Below, piece after piece: positions 1-5,293 of a stretch of 5,293 bases of DNA. A model generated the notes under the pieces. The model ran no database searches and was not told the origin of the DNA. It saw only the letters and a list, made by a program, of their open reading frames with translations. The stretch spans positions 1 to 5,293 of the forward strand of contig CAZYDR010000164.1 in the NCBI GenBank assembly GCA_964645285.1. Reading direction: 5' to 3'. A program made the translations under genes and the position numbers. Source of the DNA: JAYZAP01 sp964645285 (lineage in GTDB: Bacteria > Pseudomonadota > Alphaproteobacteria > JAAXGF01). Numbering within the stretch: the stretch's first letter is position 1; each line of letters opens with the position of its first letter.

Positions 1-112
1 TGTGGCACTTTCCCTGGGGTCGCCCCCGCCGGGCGTTACCCGGCACCGTGTTTCCATGGAGCCCGGACTTTCCTCCCCCCGGCGAACCGAAAGGCGGTCG
101 TCCGACCGTCTG
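1..112 (-). ncRNA. rnpB: RNase P RNA (bacterial type A), 5' part, cut by window edge
   Basis: This is the catalytic RNA subunit of ribonuclease P, which removes 5' leaders from pre-tRNAs together with the RnpA protein. On the minus strand the conserved block GAGGAAAGTCCGGGCTCC lies at 75-58. It is followed by GGTGCCGGGTAACGCCCGGC at 47-28, the GGGGGCGACCCC hairpin, and AGGGAAAGTGCCACA at the window edge. These are hallmark 5'-half elements of type A RNase P RNA (conserved region I and the P7-P9 area). The helix-forming ACGGTCGGACGACCGCC before the first block fits the P1-P3 region. The 5' end is set near 112 by alignment from memory and may be wrong by a few bases. Roughly the first quarter of a ~400-nt RNA is present and the rest lies beyond position 1. 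No protein-coding frame explains this stretch. Confidence 0.96.
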
Positions 113-121
113 GCATAGCTA

Positions 122-150
122 GAGGTACGCCCGGACAACGGAAGCGTCAA
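122..150 (-). promoter_or_regulatory. Candidate rnpB promoter overlapping the amidase stop codon
   Basis: On the minus strand TTGACG (150-145) makes a good -35 box. A 17-base spacer separates it from TACCTC (127-122), a poor -10 box, and transcription would begin about 7 bases later, near the expected 5' end of RNase P RNA at ~112-115. The -35 hexamer contains the TGA stop codon of the amidase gene (149-147). The -35 match and the placement are seen directly. Use as a promoter is inferred, because rnpB needs strong transcription independent of the upstream operon. Confidence 0.45.
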
Positions 151-887
151 GCGCGGGCAAGCACCTGGAAAATCTGCTGGGCGGTCTCCGGGTCGACCAC
201 GCCATCCACCAGGCGCTGGCGAAAGTGACGTTGAAAGGCGATGACCACCAATTCCAGGGCTTCGTCGAAGGCGCCCCTATCGGCCACGTCGTAGCCGAAC
301 CCGGCCAGGGCGCGGCGAATATCATCGACCGCGGCGCCGCCATCGCCCCGGCGCAGAACCATCCCCATCTCGCCGGTCACCACCGGAGCATCGTGCCACA
401 GACCGACCCCGGCATCAGCCAGCGCCGCCCAGTCGAACAACTCGCCAGGGTCGTGACGCCGCGCCCAGGCAACATCCGCATGACCCAAAACGTGGCGCGG
501 TGGGATCGGGCGCCGGGTAACGATGTCGCGGCACAGAGCTACTACCGACGCCATCTGGACCTCGGGAAACGGGCGATAACCGAACTCGTGACCCGGGTTG
601 ACCACTTCCACGCCGATGGACCGACCATTAACCTCGTGGTCGCCGCGCCAACACGACACTCCGGCGTGCCAGGCGCGACGGTCCTCGGCCACCAGGCGGT
701 AAATTGCACCATCCTCGTCGACCATGTAGTGCGCGCTGACCCGCGCCTCACCGTCGCACAGCCGCGCCAACGCTGCTTGGCCGCTGACCATGCCGGTGTA
801 ATGAAGAATCAACATGTCGGACACCACCGCCGGCGGCCGGGCATCATGATTTGGCGATGGCCGTTCGATCACCTCGGACAAGGCCAC
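147..887 (-). CDS. N-acetylmuramoyl-L-alanine amidase, AmpD-like, with C-terminal peptidoglycan-binding domain
   Basis: A 246-residue zinc amidase of the Amidase_2 family, which cuts the bond between N-acetylmuramic acid and the stem peptide in peptidoglycan or its anhydro-muropeptides. The catalytic domain covers about residues 8-160. Expected zinc ligands are His29 (in LHYTG), His136 (in VLGHADVAW) and Asp146 (in RRHDPGELFDW), and the likely catalytic glutamate is Glu94 (SIGVEV). AmpD's catalytic lysine before the DPG motif is replaced by Arg144. A PG_binding_1-type helical domain follows at about 176-243 (LRRGDGGAAVDDIRRAL, ending DGVVDPETAQQIF). No signal peptide is visible, so a cytosolic recycling role is likelier than export. 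The start is GTG at 887, four bases after the upstream receiver gene ends and without a strong ribosome-binding site, suggesting coupled translation. The next in-frame ATG, at residue 25, would remove the first strand. Family assignment is secure; the exact substrate is not. Confidence 0.93.
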   Translation of the reverse strand: MALSEVIERPSPNHDARPPAVVSDMLILHYTGMVSGQAALARLCDGEARVSAHYMVDEDGAIYRLVAEDRRAWHAGVSCWRGDHEVNGRSIGVEVVNPGHEFGYRPFPEVQMASVVALCRDIVTRRPIPPRHVLGHADVAWARRHDPGELFDWAALADAGVGLWHDAPVVTGEMGMVLRRGDGGAAVDDIRRALAGFGYDVADRGAFDEALELVVIAFQRHFRQRLVDGVVDPETAQQIFQVLARA

Positions 888-891
888 CTGT

Positions 892-1272
892 TCAGGCTTT
901 GCTGATGTCAGCCAGCGCGCCGCGTAACAAGGCCACCTTGACCGGCTTTATAAGGGTCGCCACCGATGGTAATCCTTTGGCCTCGCCAAGCATTTTGGCG
1001 AGAGTGGCATACTCCGGCGAATAACCGGTAACGACAATGAGATGGGCCGGCGCCTCGCGGGCGGCCACCCACTGGACCAGTTCGATGCCTTCGATCTCGG
1101 ACATAATGAGGTCGACCACCACGGTGGTTGGATCGAATGCCGGATAGCGCTCTTGAAAATCGTAGCCGTTGGCGGTGACTTCGACCTCGAACCCGGCGTC
1201 AACCGCGACCTTGTGCACGAACTCGCCAAACCCGGGTTCGTCATCGACCACCAATAGACGTCCATCACTCAT
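892..1272 (-). CDS. Stand-alone receiver-domain response regulator
   Basis: A 126-residue protein made of one CheY-like receiver domain and nothing else. It would accept a phosphoryl group from a histidine kinase or phosphotransfer protein and signal by protein contact in the cytoplasm. The full active site is visible: acidic pair Asp10-Asp11 (LLVVDDEPG), phospho-acceptor Asp54 (VVVDLIM), switch Thr82 (VVTGYS) and Lys109 (TLIKP). There is no DNA-binding, GGDEF, EAL or other output domain; the chain ends about 17 residues after the lysine. The ATG start at 1272 overlaps the TGA of the upstream receiver gene in an ATGA tetramer, and the amidase GTG follows its stop after four bases, so the three genes are almost surely co-transcribed. 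The partner kinase is not in this window. Domain identity is secure; its target is unknown, although the neighbour suggests a cell-wall link. Confidence 0.93.
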   Translation of the reverse strand: MSDGRLLVVDDEPGFGEFVHKVAVDAGFEVEVTANGYDFQERYPAFDPTTVVVDLIMSEIEGIELVQWVAAREAPAHLIVVTGYSPEYATLAKMLGEAKGLPSVATLIKPVKVALLRGALADISKA

Positions 1273-1748
1273 GATCCGGGCGGCACCGGATCGACGGTCG
1301 CGGACACACCGTCAACCGCGCGGCGCAGGGCTCGCGCCAGAGTTTCCCGCCGGTAGGGTTTGCTCAGCAGTTCGGCACCTTCATCGAGTTTACCGTCGTG
1401 AATAATCGCGTCCGCCGAATAGCCCGACGTGAAGATGATGCCAACCTCTGGACGTCGGACCGCCACCTCATCAGCGATGTCACGCCCGCTCATGCCACCC
1501 GGTAGAATTACGTCGGTCAGCATAATGTCGATGTCGGCCGTTTCATCGATTGCCTCGAGTGCAGTCGCGCCATCTTCCGCCTCGCATACGCGATAGCCTA
1601 GAGCCGTTATAACCTTAACCGCAAGACCGCGCACCTTTTCGTCGTCTTCGACGATCAGGACCAGCTGGCCATCACCACGGACGTCAGGCTCACGACGTTG
1701 TACTTCATTAACTTCTGCCGCATCAACAGGCCGGACACAAGACTGCAC
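1269..1748 (-). CDS. Receiver-domain protein resembling the C-terminal receiver of a hybrid histidine kinase
   Basis: A 159-residue protein with one receiver domain at about residues 28-146. Active-site residues are Asp35-Asp36 (LIVEDDEKVR), phospho-acceptor Asp79 (MLTDVILPGGMSGRD), Thr107/Ser108 (IIFTSGYS) and Lys130 (LLSKPYRRETLARALR). The blocks DVILPGGMSGRD, FTSGYS and KPYRRETLARAL, and the RGDGQLVLIVEDD lead-in, are typical of receivers attached to the C-terminus of PAS/hybrid histidine kinases. Here the kinase core is absent. The start is GTG at 1748, the only start codon between an in-frame TAG at 1763-1761 and the domain; it has no clear ribosome-binding site and gives a ~27-residue polar N-terminal tail. 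It is the first gene of the three-gene operon and overlaps the next by four bases. It may be a working orphan receiver or the surviving end of a broken hybrid kinase; the intact active site favours function. The start is less certain than the domain. Confidence 0.88.
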   Translation of the reverse strand: MQSCVRPVDAAEVNEVQRREPDVRGDGQLVLIVEDDEKVRGLAVKVITALGYRVCEAEDGATALEAIDETADIDIMLTDVILPGGMSGRDIADEVAVRRPEVGIIFTSGYSADAIIHDGKLDEGAELLSKPYRRETLARALRRAVDGVSATVDPVPPGS

Positions 1749-1951
1749 CTGACTAGGTCGCTACGCCGAAATAAGGCCTTGCAACGCGGGAGCCATCCAC
1801 ACAGGACATCGGGTTTTAGTTTTCAACCGCAAATAACCGTACTTACCGACCCCCTGAACGATCACGAAACGGCAGCGGCCGCCGTTCCTTCTCGCCAGCT
1901 GATGGCCCCTGTCATCGGGGCGCGCCATCGATTAGTCAAAAAGGCAAAGTA
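1749..1951. other. Intergenic region between the membrane methyltransferase-like gene and the receiver operon
   Basis: This 203-base gap is visibly less GC-rich than its flanks and should hold the end of the upstream transcript and the promoter of the receiver-amidase operon. Three weak structures can be seen. A bulged stem (1955-1961 with 1972-1981) sits over the upstream stop codon and is followed on the minus strand by a five-T run at 1942-1938, too far off for a classic terminator. A five-base-pair stem lies at 1905-1909/1917-1921. A six-base-pair stem lies at 1868-1873/1881-1886. None has a proper adjoining T tract. No convincing -35/-10 pair was found. On the minus strand an open frame of 55 codons runs from ATG at 1928 to TAG at 1761; it has no ribosome-binding site, resembles nothing I know, and is not called as a gene. 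Confidence 0.5.
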
Positions 1952-4357
1952 TCAGGGCGTCGCCGTCGGGAGACGCTGCCCAAAGACCCCGGCAGCCAGC
2001 AGGTAAAGTGCGACGGCGAAACCGATCACGGCGGCGAAGCCGAAATGAATTGCCAGGATCGCCGCAAGCACCGCACCGATCACCGACGCGCAGCCGTTGA
2101 TCGCCCAGGCCCAGGGAATCCAGCCCGGCGTCCGAGCCTCGATGCGCGCCAGGCCGAGGGGAAACGGCATGCCCATGCAGAATCCCAGAGGCGCGATCAA
2201 CGCCGCGGCCGCCGCGACCCTGACGGCGCTGGAGAATGGTCGCAGGATGTCGAGCAGATCCGGCAGCAGGGCGAGATAGATCACCGCGACCAGGGCGATA
2301 CCGCCGGCTGCCAAACCAATCGCCCGTTCCACCGCAACCCGGTCCATCAGGCGCCGGGTCGTGCCGCTGCCGAGGCCGGCGAACACCAGGAAGGCACTCA
2401 GCACCACCGCCACAGCGTAGAGCGGGTGGCCGAGAAACAGGGTAAAGCGGTGAATAAAGGCGATCTCGATGAACAGGAACCCGAGTCCTAGGGCGATGAA
2501 GTAGACGAGGGTACGCGCGCCCTCGGCGCCCCACCGTCCGCTACTCGGCAGGGCACGCAGTGGCAACAGGATCAGGACCAGGCTGGCGACCATCGCATGG
2601 GCCAGGGTCAACACCAGGACCAGGTAGCCCCACTCGATCAACATGTTGCCGCCACGGCCGCGCAACGCGGACAACTCGGGCAGGGTGCGCCATTTGAAGA
2701 AGCGGAAGAAATAGGGCCGGTTATCCGTCGCCGGGCGGATGTGGAACTTGTAGCCGTCGAGGAACGCCTGGCGATCGTCGTCGAGCAGCGCCGTCATACC
2801 CTGGTAAAAATACGGCTGGGGCAGGACGTTGAGGCGGTTGGCCTCACTGGCGTCCATGTCGGGCAGGTAGGCGACGTCGAACGAGCGCGCGGCGCAGAAG
2901 GCGCGGACCGATGCCATGTCGGCGGCCGAGAGATCGCCGTTCCGCACAATCAGTGTCGTCGTGTCCCAGCCCCGGATCAGCGCAAAGCGTCGCCCCGAAT
3001 CGTCCACGCCCCGGCGTTCGAGCGCGGCGATAGCCGTGGCGGCGAGTTTGAGGTTGTCCCGGGGCGGCAGCTTGAGCGGCAGGGTGACGGCGAGCATGCC
3101 GCCCGGCGCCAGGCGCGCCAGGTAGTCGGCCACGGCCTCGACCGTATAGAGCGTAGTCGTGCTGACCGGCTGCATAGCGATGCCAGGCATGGCGAGGGCG
3201 ACGATGTCGTAGCGTTCGTCGCTGGCGGCGACGAAGGCGCGGGCCTCGGCGACATGGACGCGCACCTCGTCGCGTTCGTAGACGTTACCGGCGAAGGCGG
3301 AGAAGTCATGGCGGACCAGGGCGACCAGTTGGGGGTTGAGTTCGACGGCGTCGATCCGTCGCGCCCGGTGATAGAGCGCGCGCAGCACGCTTTCGCCGCC
3401 GGCGGCGCCCAGCACCAGCACTGTCGGTGCTTCGCTCAGGTGGTAGGGCAGGGCCGAGGTCTGGTAGTCGAGATAGGCGAGCCGTCCGAAGTCACCGTCG
3501 AAGCGGGTGATGATGTCCGGGCCGTCGCCGTCGGTGAACACGGCGATCTGCTCGGGCAGTTCGCCGACGTTGTTGAAGCTGAGGCCCGGCGCATGACGGA
3601 ACGGCACCGTGGGGCTCGCGATGACGGTGACCCAGCCGAGGGGATTGAAACGCTGGTCTATGATCGCCGTGTCCGGCACGCGCAACGCCTGGCTCAGGCT
3701 CTTGTAGGGCGACAGGCGCGGCGCCAGCCAGTCGCCGGGAACGGCGAAGGGAAGGGCGACGGCTAGGGCCGCCAGCGCCACCGTCACCCGGCGCGGCAGA
3801 CGCAGCGTGCCGTCGGAGCAGAGCAGCGCCGCCGCCGCCAATCCGAGGCCGCTGATGAGGCGCAGGCAATCGGCAGGATCGAGCAGGAACAGGGCGGCGA
3901 TCGCTCCCGGTCCGCCGAGGCCGGCGCCGATCAGGTCGAAGCGGTAGATGCGGCCGGCCTCGGCCCTGAAACGGTACAGCGCCATGCCGACGAAGCCGCC
4001 GGCGAACAGGAACGGTACCGCCAGGGTCACGTAGGCGAGCGCCAGGAAGGCCGGTTGCCGCAGGTCCCAGGCCAGCGCCAGAGGGTTGAAGGGGATGCGC
4101 TGGGCCACCGCGAAGCCGATCATCGCGGTGGCGCCAAATAACGCGGCGGCGACTGGCAGGGCGATGGCGAAACGATCGTCGACCCAGCGCCGCCCCAGGG
4201 CCAGGACGGTGCCGCTGGCGCCGTAGCCGAGCAGCGCCAGGCTGATGATCATGGCGGCGAAGTGGTGCCACTGGATGATCGAGTAGAGCCGTATCAGCAC
4301 AACCTCGTAGCCAAGCGCCGCCGCTGAAACCATGGAAATGGCGATGCCGAGCGGCAT
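1952..4357 (-). CDS. Polytopic membrane protein with central spermidine-synthase/methyltransferase-like Rossmann domain
   Basis: An 801-residue protein in three parts. Residues ~1-207 hold about seven hydrophobic helices, starting with the LGYEVVLIRLYS and LALLGYGASG stretch. Residues ~208-573 form a soluble domain with the SAM-binding fold: glycine loop VLVLGAAGGESVLRAL (313-328), acidic strand end VELNP (338-342), EARAF (371-375), YDIVALAMPG (383-392), and the RPATDNRPYFFRFFKW block (541-556) often seen in membrane spermidine-synthase homologues. Residues ~574-790 hold about seven more helices. Arg-rich loops after helices 2, 4 and 6, and again after 8, 10 and 12, put the N-terminus inside and the Rossmann domain outside. 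The usual aminopropyltransferase Asp positions read Glu371 and Ala387, so true spermidine synthesis is doubtful. The ATG start lies two bases after the Pcm stop codon, implying one transcript and a shared task. A SAM- or methyl-ester-related role at the membrane is inference; the reaction is unknown. Confidence 0.85.
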   Translation of the reverse strand: MPLGIAISMVSAAALGYEVVLIRLYSIIQWHHFAAMIISLALLGYGASGTVLALGRRWVDDRFAIALPVAAALFGATAMIGFAVAQRIPFNPLALAWDLRQPAFLALAYVTLAVPFLFAGGFVGMALYRFRAEAGRIYRFDLIGAGLGGPGAIAALFLLDPADCLRLISGLGLAAAALLCSDGTLRLPRRVTVALAALAVALPFAVPGDWLAPRLSPYKSLSQALRVPDTAIIDQRFNPLGWVTVIASPTVPFRHAPGLSFNNVGELPEQIAVFTDGDGPDIITRFDGDFGRLAYLDYQTSALPYHLSEAPTVLVLGAAGGESVLRALYHRARRIDAVELNPQLVALVRHDFSAFAGNVYERDEVRVHVAEARAFVAASDERYDIVALAMPGIAMQPVSTTTLYTVEAVADYLARLAPGGMLAVTLPLKLPPRDNLKLAATAIAALERRGVDDSGRRFALIRGWDTTTLIVRNGDLSAADMASVRAFCAARSFDVAYLPDMDASEANRLNVLPQPYFYQGMTALLDDDRQAFLDGYKFHIRPATDNRPYFFRFFKWRTLPELSALRGRGGNMLIEWGYLVLVLTLAHAMVASLVLILLPLRALPSSGRWGAEGARTLVYFIALGLGFLFIEIAFIHRFTLFLGHPLYAVAVVLSAFLVFAGLGSGTTRRLMDRVAVERAIGLAAGGIALVAVIYLALLPDLLDILRPFSSAVRVAAAAALIAPLGFCMGMPFPLGLARIEARTPGWIPWAWAINGCASVIGAVLAAILAIHFGFAAVIGFAVALYLLAAGVFGQRLPTATP

Positions 4358-4359
4358 GG

Positions 4360-5091
4360 CTATTCGGCGCGCACCAGCGGCACGAAGCGGACCGGCAGCA
4401 CTACGGTCGTCGAGATGTTGCCGTCGTAGCGCTTCTCGATCAGGATGAGCTGCTGGGTGAAAAAGCGGTCGCCCACCGGGATCACCATGTGGCCGCCGGG
4501 TGACAGCTGTTGGATAAGTGGTGGCGGCACATGGCTTGCCGCGGCGGTGACCATGATGCTGTCAAAGGGGGCGTGCTCGGGCCAGCCGAAATAACCGTCG
4601 GCGATGCGGGTCTCCACATTGTCGTAGCCCAAGTGCGCAAGACGCTGGCGGGCGGCGAGGCCGAGGGGTTCGACGATCTCGATGGTGTAGACCCGCTCGA
4701 CCAGTTCGGCCAGCACCGCCGCCTGATAGGCCGAGCCGGTGCCGATTTCAAGTACCGTCGCATCCTCGCCGAGAGCCAGCATATCGGTCATCAGGGCGAC
4801 GATGTATGGCTGCGAAATGGTCTGCCCGTATCCAATGGGAACTGGCCGGTTCTCATAGGCATAGGCTCTCTCGCCATCGGGGACGAATTCGTGGCGCGGC
4901 ACCTTGGCCATGGCCGCCATGACCCGGTCGTCGAGCTTTGCCTTACCGATGTAGCCACTGGTGTCGCGGACGCTATCCTCGATCTCTAGGATCAGCAATT
5001 GACGACGGAACGCATACTCCTCCTCGCCGGTAGCCATGGCGGTCGCAGGGATCGCGACAAACGCCAGAACAAAGACAAGCGCACGCATCAT
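4360..5091 (-). CDS. pcm: Exported protein-L-isoaspartate O-methyltransferase
   Basis: Pcm-family enzymes transfer a methyl group from S-adenosylmethionine to isoaspartyl residues in damaged proteins, starting their repair. Counting from the ATG at 5091 (243 residues), a signal peptide is clear: MMR, a hydrophobic core LVFVLAFVAIPAT, and an AMA cleavage motif before TGEEE at about residue 20. The mature part has the standard Pcm order: VPRHEFVP, the substrate-side block IGYGQTISQPYIVALMT, SAM motif I LEIGTGSAYQAAVLAEL (family norm GTGSGYQ, so one Gly is Ala), acidic YTIEIVEP, ADGYFGWPEHAPFD, and the region around PPPLIQQLSPGGHMVIPVG. A longer frame reaches ATG at 5142 but adds 17 Arg-rich residues ahead of the signal peptide. 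The 5091 start, with a weak GTGGACG upstream, is preferred. It is the first gene of a pair, with the membrane methyltransferase-like gene following after two bases. Export implies action outside the cytoplasm, where SAM supply is a puzzle. Confidence 0.92.
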   Translation of the reverse strand: MMRALVFVLAFVAIPATAMATGEEEYAFRRQLLILEIEDSVRDTSGYIGKAKLDDRVMAAMAKVPRHEFVPDGERAYAYENRPVPIGYGQTISQPYIVALMTDMLALGEDATVLEIGTGSAYQAAVLAELVERVYTIEIVEPLGLAARQRLAHLGYDNVETRIADGYFGWPEHAPFDSIMVTAAASHVPPPLIQQLSPGGHMVIPVGDRFFTQQLILIEKRYDGNISTTVVLPVRFVPLVRAE

Positions 5092-5293
5092 GGCACGTCC
5101 ACGCGGTTCCGCCCTCGAGCCGGCCCCGCGTACGCTGTACATGGCCGCCGACCACTAGCGAGCCCCTAACCCGAATGAGTTGTTGAAGGCAGTCTATGGA
5201 GGTTCGACGGGTGAGTCCAACAGCGCAGTCAGGGCACTCACCTCGATGTCCGCTTATGGCGGCGGTCTCAAAGGGTCGACGCAACACTTTATC
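5092..5293. other. Upstream region of the pcm operon; no gene seen
   Basis: This stretch should carry the promoter and leader of the pcm operon. The best minus-strand pair I see is TTGGAC (5220-5215) and CATAGA (5198-5193) with a 16-base spacer; both boxes match the consensus poorly, so this is only a possibility. A small inverted repeat, CCGC/GCGG with a five-base loop, lies at 5250-5262. An open frame enters from about 5287 and overlaps the start of pcm in another frame, but it has no recognisable domain and an odd Cys/Arg-rich composition, so it is not called. No RNA gene, terminator or mobile-element end could be supported. Confidence 0.4.

Noticed and set aside
225..905. Plus-strand open frame of 226 codons opposite the amidase
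   Set aside because: The minus strand carries unmistakable zinc-amidase motifs here; the plus frame has no domain and is explained by GC-driven lack of stops.
1761..1928. Minus-strand 55-codon frame in the gap before the receiver operon
   Set aside because: No ribosome-binding site, mixed codon use, no similarity I recognise. Retained only as a remark because it shares frame with the receiver gene.
1938..1981. Possible rho-independent terminator after the membrane protein gene
   Set aside because: The stem is bulged, overlaps the stop codon, and the five-T run starts about 12 bases after the stem, so it does not meet the usual pattern.
1698..2006. Plus-strand open frame of 102 codons crossing the intergenic gap
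   Set aside because: It overlaps two minus-strand genes at its ends, has no ribosome-binding site or known motif, and its composition is not protein-like.
2597..3766. Long plus-strand open frame (389 codons) opposite the membrane protein gene
   Set aside because: It lies wholly antisense to a gene with clear domains, has His/Gln/Arg-rich composition typical of antisense frames in GC-rich DNA, and shows no recognisable motif.
5092..5142. Longer pcm start at 5142
   Set aside because: It would place 17 Arg-rich residues before an otherwise well-formed signal peptide; the double ATG at 5091/5088 fits far better.
4973..5287. Minus-strand 104-codon frame entering pcm from upstream
   Set aside because: It overlaps the pcm signal-peptide region in another frame and has an implausible Cys/Arg-rich sequence without motifs.
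1..5293. CRISPR array, tRNA, insertion sequence or attachment site
   Set aside because: No regularly spaced repeats, tRNA-like fold, transposase motif or terminal inverted repeat was seen on either strand.

Overview
The window looks like chromosomal DNA of a GC-rich alphaproteobacterium, probably a Rhodospirillales-type organism. Evidence for this is the high GC content, the style of the RNase P RNA, and a cytosolic AmpD-like amidase with a peptidoglycan-binding tail lying directly upstream of rnpB. From general knowledge of alphaproteobacterial genomes, this amidase-rnpB pair often sits just before mraZ and the division/cell-wall (dcw) cluster, so that cluster may lie beyond position 1. The species cannot be named from the sequence alone. 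Every supported gene is on the minus strand, so the window is read from right to left.

Region A (about 5091 to 1952) is a two-gene unit. The first gene encodes a protein-L-isoaspartate O-methyltransferase (Pcm family) that carries a Sec-type signal peptide. Two bases further on begins an 801-residue membrane protein. It has about seven transmembrane helices, a spermidine-synthase/methyltransferase-like Rossmann domain, and about seven more helices. The positive-inside pattern of the loops places the Rossmann domain outside the cytoplasm, the same side as the exported Pcm. The two genes therefore look like parts of one extracytoplasmic, SAM-related protein-modification or repair module, which is the most interesting hypothesis here. 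The sequence of bases 5092-5293 upstream holds no convincing gene.

Region B (1951 to 1749) is a 203-base gap, less GC-rich than its surroundings. It holds weak hairpins and a doubtful 55-codon open frame, and presumably the promoter of the next operon.

Region C (1748 to 147) is a tightly packed three-gene operon: two stand-alone receiver proteins overlapping by four bases (ATGA), then the amidase starting four bases later. No histidine kinase and no DNA-binding output domain is present. The first receiver looks like the detached C-terminal receiver of a hybrid histidine kinase. The layout suggests phospho-signalling linked to cell-wall recycling or remodelling, but the link rests on gene order only.

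Region D (150 to 1) holds the 5' part of rnpB, which runs off the window edge. Its likely promoter has a -35 box that contains the amidase stop codon.
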